Shown piece after piece: positions 8,754-15,715 of a DNA stretch of 23,123 nt. The translations under genes were made by a program, and so were the position numbers. Positions within the stretch are counted from its first letter, which is position 1, and every line of letters starts with the position of its first letter. Under the pieces are notes generated by a model, which was given only the letters and a program-made list of their open reading frames with translations, was not told where the DNA came from and did no database searches. Origin of the DNA: an uncultured Bacteroidota bacterium (lineage in GTDB: Bacteria > Bacteroidota > Bacteroidia > Chitinophagales > Chitinophagaceae); the NCBI GenBank assembly GCA_946480675.1, contig CAMLKS010000002.1, positions 1-23,123 on the forward strand, in the 5' to 3' direction.

Positions 8754-9050
8754 ATGTTTGCGATTGTAAATATAGCAGGTCAACAATTCAAAGTTAGAAA
8801 AGACGACGAATTGTTTGTTCATCGCCTTGAAGGTAATGTAGGCGATAAAGTTGAGTTTTCAGAAATACTGATGACTGCAAATGGTGGAAGTGTAAACCTT
8901 ACCAATTCTATAAAAGTGAAAGCTGAGATAGTTGATCACCTGAAAGGTGACAAAGTGATCGTTTTCAAAAAGAAACGCCGTAAAGGTTACCAAAAAAGCA
9001 ATGGCCATCGCCAATATCTGACAAAAATCAAGATAAGCGATATTGCTTAA
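8754..9050 (+). CDS. rplU: 50S ribosomal protein L21
   Basis: A 98-residue protein that starts MFAIVNIAGQQFKV and holds KVIVFKKKRRKGYQKSNGHR near the end, the 23S rRNA-binding signature of L21. Length matches the family (about 100 residues). The ATG has an AGGAG ribosome binding site five bases upstream, uncommon strength for this phylum. It is followed by rpmA 40 bases later, the usual L21-L27 pair of the large ribosomal subunit. Confidence 0.98.
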   Translation: MFAIVNIAGQQFKVRKDDELFVHRLEGNVGDKVEFSEILMTANGGSVNLTNSIKVKAEIVDHLKGDKVIVFKKKRRKGYQKSNGHRQYLTKIKISDIA

Positions 9051-9090
9051 TTTAATTTTTTTGTAAATTCGTAAATAGTAAGAATAAGAA

Positions 9091-9360
9091 ATGGCACACA
9101 AAAAAGGTGAAGGTAGTGTAAAGAACGGCCGCGACTCGCAAAGTAAGCGCCTTGGTGTAAAAATATATGGTGGTCAGCCTGCTATATCTGGCAACATCAT
9201 CGTTCGTCAGCGCGGCACACAATACCACCCTGGTAATAACGTAGGTATCGGTAGGGATTTTACCATATTTGCAACAAAAGATGGTATCGTAGAGTTTCGC
9301 AAAACACGTACCAAAACATTGATATCAGTGAAAGAATTTTCAGCTACAGCCGAAGCCTAA
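9091..9360 (+). CDS. rpmA: 50S ribosomal protein L27
   Basis: An 89-residue protein beginning [20 protein letters not shown], followed by [22 protein letters not shown], the conserved L27 core whose N-terminal tail reaches the peptidyl-transferase centre. There is no Firmicutes-type N-terminal extension, since the glycine-rich tail starts immediately after the first Met. It is the second gene of the rplU transcript. Confidence 0.98.
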   Translation: MAHKKGEGSVKNGRDSQSKRLGVKIYGGQPAISGNIIVRQRGTQYHPGNNVGIGRDFTIFATKDGIVEFRKTRTKTLISVKEFSATAEA

Positions 9361-9416
9361 CCCCTTCGGTTGTTTGCCATAAAGGTTTTTTGTTTAACCC
9401 TTAAATTCACACAGTT

Positions 9417-9683
9417 ATGGCAACAGCAAAAAAAGCAGCTCCTAAAAAGGCTGCAGCCAAAAAAGCAGCTCCAAAAAAAGCTGCTGCAAAAAAAGCGGCT
9501 CCTAAAAAAGCTGCAGCAAAGAAAGCAGCTCCTAAGAAAGCAGCTGCGAAAAAAGCGGCTCCTAAGAAAGCTGCTGCAAAAAAAGCGGCTCCTAAAAAAG
9601 CTGCTCCTAAAAAAGCTGCAGCCCCTAAAAAGGCCGCTGCGAAGAAAAACGCAGGCCCTAAAAAGGCAGCCGCTAAAAAATAA
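9417..9683 (+). CDS. Lysine/alanine repeat protein, histone H1-like
   Basis: An 88-residue protein made almost only of Ala, Lys and Pro. After MATAKK it has five exact copies of the decapeptide AAPKKAAAKK (residues 7-56) and then looser copies to the end. There is no signal peptide or folded domain. Such tails resemble the C-terminal part of eukaryotic histone H1 and bacterial H1-like proteins (Hc1, AlgP, the HU tails of some phyla), which bind DNA or RNA by charge. It begins 56 bases after rpmA and ends just before a strong terminator, so it is probably expressed with L21/L27. Function inferred as nucleic-acid binding. Two overlapping open frames on other phases exist only because of the repeat. 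Confidence 0.78.
   Translation: MATAKKAAPKKAAAKKAAPKKAAAKKAAPKKAAAKKAAPKKAAAKKAAPKKAAAKKAAPKKAAPKKAAAPKKAAAKKNAGPKKAAAKK
9435..9680 (+). repeat. 30-bp tandem repeat within the K/A-rich gene
   Basis: Five 30-base units, each coding AAPKKAAAKK, run from 9435 to 9584, followed by degenerate units with one or more 15-base half-units (AAPKK). Third codon positions vary between units (GCT/GCA/GCG, AAA/AAG), so the units are not fresh identical duplications. Confidence 0.85.
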
Positions 9684-9706
9684 GGTTTTAATTTTTAGCG
9701 ATTTAG

Positions 9707-9733
9707 AAAGAGGTTGTATCATACAACCTCTTT
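9707..9733 (+). terminator. Terminator after rplU-rpmA and the K/A-rich gene
   Basis: A perfect 12-bp stem (9707-9718 with 9722-9733, arm AAAGAGGTTGTA) with loop TCA is followed directly by a T run. It lies 23 bases after the stop codon of the K/A-rich gene and should end the ribosomal protein transcript. Confidence 0.9.
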
Positions 9734-9884
9734 TTTTGTTTTTTATACAAATCGTTAAATATCAATAACCCCGTTATGGAAAGCAACCATACAGTTATCT
9801 TATAAGCATAATAGCGCAGGGTGGTAATTGCCCTTTATTTAGTTTAATTTCGCAACGTTTTTAGTTACGGTAAAAACAAACAGT

Positions 9885-10124
9885 ATGGAAAATTTTGAAG
9901 AGCGCCAGGGGAATCAGGGTATGGCAAGGTTCAGGGCTATAATGCACCTGGGTATGGGTGTGTTTTACCTCATCATAGGTATGCTCATCATCTACATCAA
10001 GGCCTTTGGTGCTATGGAGCTGCCCACTGGTTTTGCCTATGTGCTGGGTAGCCTGATGCTGGCCTATGGCCTGTTCCGCATATGGCGCGGGTGGATGGAT
10101 ATGAAACAGATGAAAAGGCGTTAG
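9885..10124 (+). CDS. Small membrane protein with two transmembrane segments
   Basis: A 79-residue protein with a charged N terminus, two hydrophobic stretches (about residues 24-44 and 49-67) and a basic C-terminal tail (MKQMKRR). The charge pattern suggests both ends lie in the cytoplasm. I do not recognise a family. It precedes the binding-protein gene by about 100 bases on the same strand, with an open question whether they share a transcript. A TAATTTCG sequence at 9845-9852 resembles a -7 box (one mismatch), giving it a possible promoter of its own. Real gene status is supported by the start, good length of hydrophobic segments and lack of a competing frame. Confidence 0.72.
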   Translation: MENFEERQGNQGMARFRAIMHLGMGVFYLIIGMLIIYIKAFGAMELPTGFAYVLGSLMLAYGLFRIWRGWMDMKQMKRR

Positions 10125-10227
10125 CATACAATGATTTTACAGAAAAGTGACAGGGCTGTTAAATTAATGTTACAACATAAATAGGTTTCATTCGTTTTTT
10201 TGAAATATTGACTAAAATTGCATCCCC

Positions 10228-11145
10228 ATGCAGGGTATTAAAAATATATTGGCTGGTGTGGTAACAAGTTTGCTACTTGTTTCCTGCGGAAATGACAGCG
10301 TGAAACAGCCTACAGATACACTAAGCAGCGGCAACATAAAAATAAGTGTTGACGAAACTTACAAGCCTATAATAGAAGAGCAGCTGAAAGTATTTGACAG
10401 CAGTTTTCCGGAGGCGAATATTACGGTGGAATACAAGCCGGAAGCCGATTGTATCAAAGACTTTTTGAACGATACTACCCGGCTGATATTAGTGACGAGA
10501 GAGTTGAACGCAGATGAGAAGAAAGTATTGGAGAATAAGAAAGTAGTACCTACATCGCTGGCGGTGGCCAAAGATGCAGTGGCTGTTATCGTAAATAATA
10601 ATTCAGCCGATACGGTACTCAGCGTAAGCCAGGTGAAAGGGATACTGACGGGTATTTATAAAACAAAATATACCGTCGTATTTGATAACCAGGGGTCCAG
10701 CACACTGAGGTATGTAATGGATTCTTTGCTACCGGGGCAAAAACTGGGTGCGAATGTATTTGCCGCCAAAAGCGCAGACTCGGTTATAAAATATGTGGCC
10801 AATAATGAAGGGGCCATTGGTTTTGTAGGTGTTAGCGCTGTAAGCGATTTTACAGACCCCGAAGGGCTGGCGTTTATAAAAGATGTAAAAGTGGTGAGCA
10901 TACTAAATGATTCACTGCAGAAAACATACAGGCCATATCAGGGCTATATAGCCCCTAACTGGTATCCGCTGACGAGGAACCTGTATTTCATACATCGTGA
11001 AACATATTTCGGCTTAGGCACCGGCTTTGCCAATTTCCTGGCAAGGGAACGCGGACAACTGATATTTAAGCAGGCAAGGCTTTTTCCGCTGCGCAGCAAT
11101 ATCATTTTCAGGGAAGCGGCAGTAAACCCTAACCCGCAACAATAG
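10228..11145 (+). CDS. PstS-like phosphate-binding-family lipoprotein
   Basis: A 305-residue protein with a lipobox LLLVSC (Cys20). It has the two-lobed periplasmic binding-protein layout of the PstS family: a TYKPIIEEQLKVFDSSFP opening helix, a middle DAVAVIVNNNSADTVLSVSQVKGILTG segment and a later GAIGFVGVSAVSD motif. PstS proteins bind phosphate for ABC uptake, but there are no pstC, pstA or pstB genes here. The next gene, 63 bases later, encodes a TPR protein. In other Bacteroidota a PstS-like gene followed by a TPR gene is often found behind exbB/exbD/tonB genes; the link to energy coupling here is inference, since those genes are absent from the window. Confidence 0.85.
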   Translation: MQGIKNILAGVVTSLLLVSCGNDSVKQPTDTLSSGNIKISVDETYKPIIEEQLKVFDSSFPEANITVEYKPEADCIKDFLNDTTRLILVTRELNADEKKVLENKKVVPTSLAVAKDAVAVIVNNNSADTVLSVSQVKGILTGIYKTKYTVVFDNQGSSTLRYVMDSLLPGQKLGANVFAAKSADSVIKYVANNEGAIGFVGVSAVSDFTDPEGLAFIKDVKVVSILNDSLQKTYRPYQGYIAPNWYPLTRNLYFIHRETYFGLGTGFANFLARERGQLIFKQARLFPLRSNIIFREAAVNPNPQQ

Positions 11146-11208
11146 TCTAACTGATAACGAAACTAAATAAAACTGTATAGAAGCACTGTTACTACAAACA
11201 GGAAAAGT

Positions 11209-12795
11209 ATGAAAATGAAACAACCAATAGTAATGATGGCTGCTGCCCTGACGCTAAGTGTTAGCGTAAAGGCACAGACACTGGAAGAAGGTATTAAGAT
11301 GTATAACTATGAGCGCTACGAAACTGCTAAAAAAGTTTTGACACCGCTTGCAGGTACCAACCCTTTGGCCAACTATTACCTGGGCCTATCTGAACTGCAA
11401 CTGGGTAATAAAGATGCTGCAAAAGCACTGTTCCAGAGAAATACGGATAACTATGCCAATATGGGTGGCCTGGTGCGTATAGCCTTCGTGGAAGGCCGCC
11501 CGGCAGAAGGCAACCAGCTGGCAACTGCATTGGCAGGCAAAGCAAAAAGAAAAGAATGGGAGCAACTGAAATACGCTGCTGATGCCATTACTTATACCAC
11601 TGGCGGAGACTATCAGCTGGCTGTAAACTGGTATAAAACTGCACTGGCCAACTACGATAATATGGATATGCGCCTTTCACTGGGCGATGCCTACCAGAAA
11701 GTGCAAGGCGGTGGTGGTGAAGCCATGACCAGCTACGAGAAAATAGTAGAGAAAGATCCTAAAAACTCACTGGCTTTCTCTCGCATAGGTAAGCTGTGGT
11801 ACGATGCCAAGAACTACAAACTGGCACTGGAAAACTGGGAGAAAGCCAAAGAGGCCGACCCTAAAAACCCGCTGCCTTACCGCGACTTGGCCGATGCTTA
11901 CAGCTATGTAGGTAAATACGACCTGTCGAAACAAAACCTGGAAAAATACCTGGAATATTCTGACAAAACAGATGAGGATATGGAAAGGTATATGGATATC
12001 CTGTTCCTGTCTAAAGACTATAAAGGTGCAGTATCAAAAGCAGAAGAATTTATAGGTAAAGGCAAGACCAAGCCACGCTATTATGGTATCCTGGCCTTCA
12101 GCCAATATGAACTGGGCGATTCTGTAAATGCGCTGAAAAATGCAGATGTCTATTTCCAGAAACAAGACCCTAAGAAGATATATCCTAACGACTACAGGCA
12201 GTATGGTAAAATACAGCTGCAAAATGGCCGGGTTGAAGAAGCTGACAAATACTTCAACAAAGCGGTTGATATAGATACTTCTAAAAACAAATCGGAAGCT
12301 TTCCGTGAGAATGCTGAAGCACTGCGTGCAGCCAGAGAGTGGATGATGGCCTACAAATGGTATGACAGGTTGATACGCCAATATCCTGACGATGCTAAAG
12401 CGCTGGATTATTTCTATGCTGGCTTTTCTGCCTACTATGGCCGCGATTATAATGCTGCTGCTAAGGCTTACGAAGCTATGGAAACTAAATTTCCCGATCA
12501 GCCATCTGCTACCTACTGGAGAGGACGGACAGCTGCCGCCATCGATAACGAAGGTAAAGAAGGTACAGCAGTGCCATTTTATACAAAATGGATGGAGTTG
12601 AACATACAGGGTTATGAGCGTAAGCCTAATGACCTGATGCAGGCATATCAATATCTTTCTCTGTATTACTACAATAAGAGTGATAAGGATAATGCAATCA
12701 AATACGTAGAGAAAATAGAATCTATAGAGCCGGGTAATGCGCTTGCAAAACAAATAAGGGAAGCCCTGAAATCGGGTGGTAACAAAGCTAAATAG
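11209..12795 (+). CDS. Periplasmic tetratricopeptide-repeat protein
   Basis: A 528-residue protein with a signal peptide (MKMKQPIVMMAAALTLSVSVKAQ) and TPR repeats along its length, such as PLANYYLGLSELQLGNKDAA, SLAFSRIGKLWYDAKNYKLA and PLPYRDLADAYSYVGKYDLS. Repeats have the small residues at positions 8, 20 and 27 expected for the helix pairs. It probably works as a binding scaffold in the periplasm. It follows the PstS-like gene by 63 bases and ends at a strong terminator, so the two genes likely form one unit. An ATG two codons downstream is an alternative start. Confidence 0.87.
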   Translation: MKMKQPIVMMAAALTLSVSVKAQTLEEGIKMYNYERYETAKKVLTPLAGTNPLANYYLGLSELQLGNKDAAKALFQRNTDNYANMGGLVRIAFVEGRPAEGNQLATALAGKAKRKEWEQLKYAADAITYTTGGDYQLAVNWYKTALANYDNMDMRLSLGDAYQKVQGGGGEAMTSYEKIVEKDPKNSLAFSRIGKLWYDAKNYKLALENWEKAKEADPKNPLPYRDLADAYSYVGKYDLSKQNLEKYLEYSDKTDEDMERYMDILFLSKDYKGAVSKAEEFIGKGKTKPRYYGILAFSQYELGDSVNALKNADVYFQKQDPKKIYPNDYRQYGKIQLQNGRVEEADKYFNKAVDIDTSKNKSEAFRENAEALRAAREWMMAYKWYDRLIRQYPDDAKALDYFYAGFSAYYGRDYNAAAKAYEAMETKFPDQPSATYWRGRTAAAIDNEGKEGTAVPFYTKWMELNIQGYERKPNDLMQAYQYLSLYYYNKSDKDNAIKYVEKIESIEPGNALAKQIREALKSGGNKAK

Positions 12796-12812
12796 GGTAA
12801 GTAATTGCATGT

Positions 12813-12847
12813 AAAAGATGTCCTGCCGGTATGGCAGGGCATCTTTT
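12813..12847 (+). terminator. Terminator after the TPR gene
   Basis: A 15-bp stem with one G-U pair (12813-12827 with 12833-12847, core CCTGCC/GGCAGG) is followed by further T residues. It lies 17 bases after the TPR stop codon and separates this unit from rpmH. Confidence 0.88.
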
Positions 12848-12877
12848 TTAATATCAGTTCAAAAAAGTTGTTCTTAT

Positions 12878-12909
12878 TTTGGCTGATTAGAATATATCCG
12901 TTACCTTTG
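12878..12909 (+). promoter_or_regulatory. Promoter of rpmH-rnpA-yidD
   Basis: TTTG at 12878-12881 and TACCTTTG at 12902-12909 are separated by 20 bases, a full match to the Bacteroidota consensus. The predicted start near 12916 gives a leader of about 43 bases before the rpmH ATG. Confidence 0.85.
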
Positions 12910-12958
12910 CACTCCTTAATTTAAAGAATATCACCCGTAAGGGTAAAAAGAATAAGTT

Positions 12959-13114
12959 ATGAAACGTACGTATCAACCAAGCCGCCGCCGTCGTAAATCA
13001 GTACATGGTTTCCGCAAGCGTATGCAAACTGCTAATGGTCGCAAAGTATTGGCTTCTCGCCGCGCAAAAGGACGTCATAAACTGACTGTTTCTGACGAAA
13101 GCCGCCTGAAATAA
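12959..13114 (+). CDS. rpmH: 50S ribosomal protein L34
   Basis: A 51-residue protein, [18 protein letters not shown] followed by [19 protein letters not shown], matching the L34 family along its whole length. L34 is a small basic protein of the large ribosomal subunit. Its stop codon lies 19 bases before the probable rnpA start. The rpmH-rnpA-yidD order is widely conserved in bacteria. A perfect promoter lies upstream. Confidence 0.98.
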   Translation: MKRTYQPSRRRRKSVHGFRKRMQTANGRKVLASRRAKGRHKLTVSDESRLK

Positions 13115-13133
13115 TCTTTAAAATTCAACTGCC

Positions 13134-13526
13134 ATTCGTAATACTTTAAAAGCATACGAGCGGCTGAAGCGCGAGCAACATATTGATACGCTTTTCCGGG
13201 AAGGGAAAGCGTTTTCTTTTTTTCCGGTACGTTTCATCTATCGTACCATTCCGCGCGATGCCGGGGCTGCGCCTGTACAGGCCGGCTTTTCCGTGCCCAA
13301 AAAGAAATTTCGCAAATCGGTACACCGCCACCGTGTGCTGCGCCTGTTGCGCGAAGCATGGAGGCTGAATAAGCACCCGCTATATGAGGCCATGCCGGCT
13401 GAGCTGCAATTGCATGTTTTCATTATTTTTACGGATACCGGGCTGCCCGAATTTGCTACCGTGCAGGAAATGGTGCAAAAAGGCATAGCCCGCTTTTGCA
13501 ATGATTTTAAGGCGGTAGATGCGTAA
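13134..13526 (+). CDS. rnpA: Ribonuclease P protein component (apparent ATT start)
   Basis: RnpA assists the RNase P RNA in trimming tRNA 5' ends. The frame runs from a TAA at 13119 to the TAA at 13524-13526. Read from the ATT at 13134 it gives 130 residues, opening with [14 protein letters not shown] and [12 protein letters not shown], which fits the usual RnpA N terminus (a basic ERLK segment and then an LF-x-EGK segment). The later [19 protein letters not shown] and LRLLREAWR part matches the family signature, with RHR where RNR is typical. No ATG, GTG or TTG lies between the stop at 13119 and the internal GTG/ATG codons near 13288; the only other candidate is a CTG at 13164, which would lose ten conserved-looking residues. 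An ATG-based call at 13293 would remove 53 residues. It sits between rpmH and yidD and overlaps yidD by 8 bases. Confidence 0.85.
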   Translation: MRNTLKAYERLKREQHIDTLFREGKAFSFFPVRFIYRTIPRDAGAAPVQAGFSVPKKKFRKSVHRHRVLRLLREAWRLNKHPLYEAMPAELQLHVFIIFTDTGLPEFATVQEMVQKGIARFCNDFKAVDA

Positions 13527-13740
13527 GCTGTTCTCCATAGTGTTCATCTGGCTTATTAAGGTGTACCAGGCCTTTATATCGCCCCTATTCGGGGCCAAAT
13601 GCCGCTATACCCCTAGCTGTTCTGCCTACGGGCTGGAAGCCATTAAAAAATACGGCCCGTGGAAAGGCGGGCGCATGGCATTGAAGCGTATTCTTTCCTG
13701 CCACCCCTGGGGCGGGCATGGGTACGACCCGGTGCCTTAA
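13519..13740 (+). CDS. yidD: Membrane protein insertion efficiency factor YidD
   Basis: A 73-residue protein with the YidD signature: [19 protein letters not shown] followed by [17 protein letters not shown] and [16 protein letters not shown]. The three cysteines in the CRYTPSCS and SCHPWG motifs are conserved in the family. An N-terminal amphipathic/hydrophobic helix attaches it to the inner membrane, where it helps YidC-dependent insertion. Its ATG overlaps the end of rnpA by 8 bases, suggesting translational coupling. No yidC follows in this window. Confidence 0.95.
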   Translation: MRKLFSIVFIWLIKVYQAFISPLFGAKCRYTPSCSAYGLEAIKKYGPWKGGRMALKRILSCHPWGGHGYDPVP

Positions 13741-13776
13741 TGGTTGAAATCCTTTCCTCTTTGCTATTTTTACATC

Positions 13777-14373
13777 ATGTTCTACTCATTCAAAGGTTTT
13801 ATACCTGTGGTGCATCCATCGGCTTTTGTGCATCCGCAGGCGGTGGTAACGGGCAATGTGGTGATAGGTAAAGATGTATATATAGGCCCCGGTGCTGCCC
13901 TGCGTGGCGATTGGGGCGGTATCGTGATAGAAGGTGGCTGCAATGTGCAGGAAAACTGCACCATCCATATGTTTCCGGGTGTTACGGTGGTGCTGAAGGA
14001 AGGGGCACATATAGGCCACGGTGCCATTATACATGGTGCTACCATAGGCCGCAATGTGCTGGTGGGTATGAACAGTGTGATAATGGATGAGGTGGAAATA
14101 GGCGATGAATGCATCATAGGAGCGCTGTCGTTCATCAATGCCAATACCAAAATACCCCGCCGCAGCCTGGTGGTGGGCAACCCAGGGAAAATAATAAAAG
14201 AGGTAAGTGATGATATGATAAGCTGGAAGACCAAAGGCACCCAGCTATACCAGGCACTGCCGCGAGACTGCCGCGATAGCCTGCGGGCTTGCGAACCATT
14301 GGCCGAAATGCCTGCCGACAGGCCGCAGCAGGAAGCCCTGTACGATACTTGGAATAAGATAAAGAACAGCTAA
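13777..14373 (+). CDS. PaaY/gamma-carbonic-anhydrase-like hexapeptide-repeat protein
   Basis: A 198-residue protein with a left-handed beta-helix built from hexapeptide repeats (VVIGKDVYIGPGAALRG, later IGRNVLVGMNSVIMDEVEIG). Three histidines fit the zinc ligands of the gamma-carbonic anhydrase fold: His64 in CTIHMF, and His81 and His86 in IGHGAIIHG, with the five-residue spacing seen in Cam and PaaY. PaaY removes blocked CoA thioesters in phenylacetate breakdown; no paa genes are here, so the substrate stays open between thioesterase and carbonic anhydrase. I prefer the ATG at 13777 over an in-frame TTG at 13744 because a -7-like TATTTTTA lies at 13765-13772 and the extra residues are not family-like. 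A terminator follows. Confidence 0.85.
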   Translation: MFYSFKGFIPVVHPSAFVHPQAVVTGNVVIGKDVYIGPGAALRGDWGGIVIEGGCNVQENCTIHMFPGVTVVLKEGAHIGHGAIIHGATIGRNVLVGMNSVIMDEVEIGDECIIGALSFINANTKIPRRSLVVGNPGKIIKEVSDDMISWKTKGTQLYQALPRDCRDSLRACEPLAEMPADRPQQEALYDTWNKIKNS

Positions 14374-14388
14374 CTAATTGATAGTAAA

Positions 14389-14420
14389 TAAGAAAGCCCT
14401 GCATGTGCAGGGCTTTCTTA
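14389..14420. terminator. Bidirectional hairpin terminator
   Basis: A stem of up to 15 bp (14389-14403 with 14406-14420, arm TAAGAAAGCCCTGCA) lies between the convergent hexapeptide-repeat and ArsR-type genes, with T-rich ends on both strands. Confidence 0.88.
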
Positions 14421-14438
14421 TTTTAAAACGTTTATTAA

Positions 14439-14798
14439 TTAAGCTTCAGAATTAACCAGTTCGTTTACAAACTTAGCTACTGATGCTATACGTGCATGGT
14501 TCAGTGCGTAGTGGATGAATTTACCATCGCGCTCAGTGATAACGATGTCTGCACGGCGCAGGATAGCCAGGTGCTGAGAAGCAACAGACTGCTCGAGGCG
14601 CAGTTTAACATAGATATCTGTAACATTCATGCGTTTATTTTCTTCCAGCAACTTGACAATCTGCTGACGTAATTTGTGGTTAATGGCCCTCAGTGTCATT
14701 GCTGCACTCTTCACCGCCATGTAGTCCAGTTTAATCTGTTCGTTCGAACCTTCATCTTTGCGAATAACCAGCGTGTTTGCTGACATAGTCGTTTCCAT
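14439..14798 (-). CDS. ArsR-type winged-helix transcriptional regulator
   Basis: A 119-residue protein with the ArsR/SmtB layout: a leading helix (AMTLRAINHKLRQQIVKLLEE, about residues 33-53), the helix-turn-helix around MNVTDIYVKLRLEQSVASQH at 57-76 with recognition helix continuing into LAILRRADIV, and a wing at 87-100 (ITERDGKFIHYALN). The classic metal-binding ELCVC motif in the recognition helix is missing and the protein has no cysteine, so it is probably not a metal sensor of the ArsR type. The signal is unknown. It has its own promoter with a leader of about 85 bases and no obvious target operon beside it. Confidence 0.87.
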   Translation of the reverse strand: METTMSANTLVIRKDEGSNEQIKLDYMAVKSAAMTLRAINHKLRQQIVKLLEENKRMNVTDIYVKLRLEQSVASQHLAILRRADIVITERDGKFIHYALNHARIASVAKFVNELVNSEA

Positions 14799-14889
14799 TT
14801 ACAAGTTGATTTTATAATAAACAAAAAGAGTAATAATACATTTTCCTGAAAGAGCTAGGGTTGGTTATCTGTAGTGATTTGCGGGCATG

Positions 14890-14921
14890 CAAACATACGC
14901 CAATATCAAATATGAACCAAA
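14890..14921 (-). promoter_or_regulatory. Promoter of the ArsR-type regulator
   Basis: On the minus strand TTTG (14921-14918) and TATGTTTG (14897-14890) are separated by exactly 20 bases, a full match to the Bacteroidota consensus. Transcription should begin near 14884, leaving a long leader of about 85 bases before the ATG at 14798. No clear repressor palindrome was found in that leader. Confidence 0.78.
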
Positions 14922-14988
14922 GTCATATTGCTGAAATCTGTTAAACCACCGTTAAAATGTGGATAAATTTAAAGATGTATTTTCGTAA

Positions 14989-15675
14989 CTAATTGTTTTT
15001 CTTTGAATTATGCGTATAAACTTGTTTCAGGTAATATGGTTCGGCTGTGGGCAAATTGACAAAACTATTACAATTAAATTGTTGGAAAGCATATGAAGCC
15101 CAGCTTGTTGCATCTACAACATTTTTATTATAGAAGCCGGTAACACCTGATTGAAATAAATTATTAATAACATCTGTAATGTCGCCTGCCAGCAATATTT
15201 TCCCTATATGTTTTTGTTTAACATTAGTTAGCTCATCCTCAGTAAAATGTGCAGGGGCTACAACAGGTTCTAATTTATTGTTATATAACGAAAAGAAGTA
15301 TTCTTTTTCCCTCGCAGTTAATATTCCGCCGAAAAACTCATATTCAGATGAATTATTATAAAATTCCTTAAGAACTAATAATAATAATCTGCTATGCATC
15401 ATAAGCGGGATATGAAGAGCATAGCAAATGCCTTTTGCAGTGGCCAAACCTATGCGCAGACCCGTGTAGGAGCCCGGCCCGCCACACAGAGCGAGAGCAG
15501 ATAGCTGCTGCAAGCTTATGCCGGCCGCTTTCAGCACTTCATCTATATGATTATTAATGAACGAGGCGTGGTTGCGTTGCCCGTTATTTTCTATTGCGCT
15601 CAGTAGCTGCCCATTGCGGCTCAGGGCCACAAGGCTGTTATCGGTAGCGGTATCTATATGTAATATATAAGCCAT
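14989..15675 (-). CDS. tsaB: tRNA threonylcarbamoyladenosine (t6A) biosynthesis protein TsaB
   Basis: A 228-residue protein with the TsaB signature of an ASKHA-fold protein: an N-terminal HIDTATDNSLVAL strand pair and ALALCGGPGSYTGLRIGLAT followed by AKGICYALHIPL. TsaB has lost enzymatic metal ligands and works as the partner of TsaD (with TsaE) in adding threonylcarbamoyl to A37 of ANN-decoding tRNAs. Length matches the family. The C-terminal half is richer in A/T and Asn than its neighbours. The start ATG lies 11 bases after a -7 box in the very short gap shared with ridA. Confidence 0.93.
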   Translation of the reverse strand: MAYILHIDTATDNSLVALSRNGQLLSAIENNGQRNHASFINNHIDEVLKAAGISLQQLSALALCGGPGSYTGLRIGLATAKGICYALHIPLMMHSRLLLLVLKEFYNNSSEYEFFGGILTAREKEYFFSLYNNKLEPVVAPAHFTEDELTNVKQKHIGKILLAGDITDVINNLFQSGVTGFYNKNVVDATSWASYAFQQFNCNSFVNLPTAEPYYLKQVYTHNSKKNN

Positions 15676-15685
15676 TTACGGTGTG

Positions 15686-15711
15686 CAAATGTAAGCAGCG
15701 TATTACATTTG
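15686..15711. promoter_or_regulatory. Divergent tsaB/ridA promoter with palindromic -7 boxes
   Basis: The gap between tsaB and ridA is only 40 bases. It holds TACATTTG on the plus strand (15704-15711, four bases before the ridA ATG) and the same TACATTTG on the minus strand (15693-15686, ten bases before the tsaB ATG). Together they form a perfect inverted repeat: CAAATGTAA, eight bases, TTACATTTG. Both are full matches to the -7 consensus, so both transcripts should be leaderless or nearly so. No good TTTG -33 box is visible for either side. Confidence 0.7.
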
Positions 15712-15715
15712 TAGC

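Noticed and set aside
9357..9768. Two further open frames over the K/A-rich gene (plus 9370-9768, minus 9357-9722) and the idea of a CRISPR-like array
   Set aside because: The low-complexity 30-base repeat keeps several frames open. Units are contiguous without unique spacers and encode a regular decapeptide, so this is coding repeat, not CRISPR.
12034..12810. Minus-strand open frame of 258 codons
   Set aside because: It is antisense to the TPR gene, whose repeats are regular throughout.
13183..13368. Plus-strand ATG frame of 61 codons before yidD
   Set aside because: It overlaps rnpA in another frame; the rnpA frame carries the family signature and continues upstream to the ATT at 13134.
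14799..14988. Possible small RNA or riboswitch upstream of the ArsR-type gene
   Set aside because: I found a promoter but no convincing stem set or known riboswitch motif in the leader by eye.
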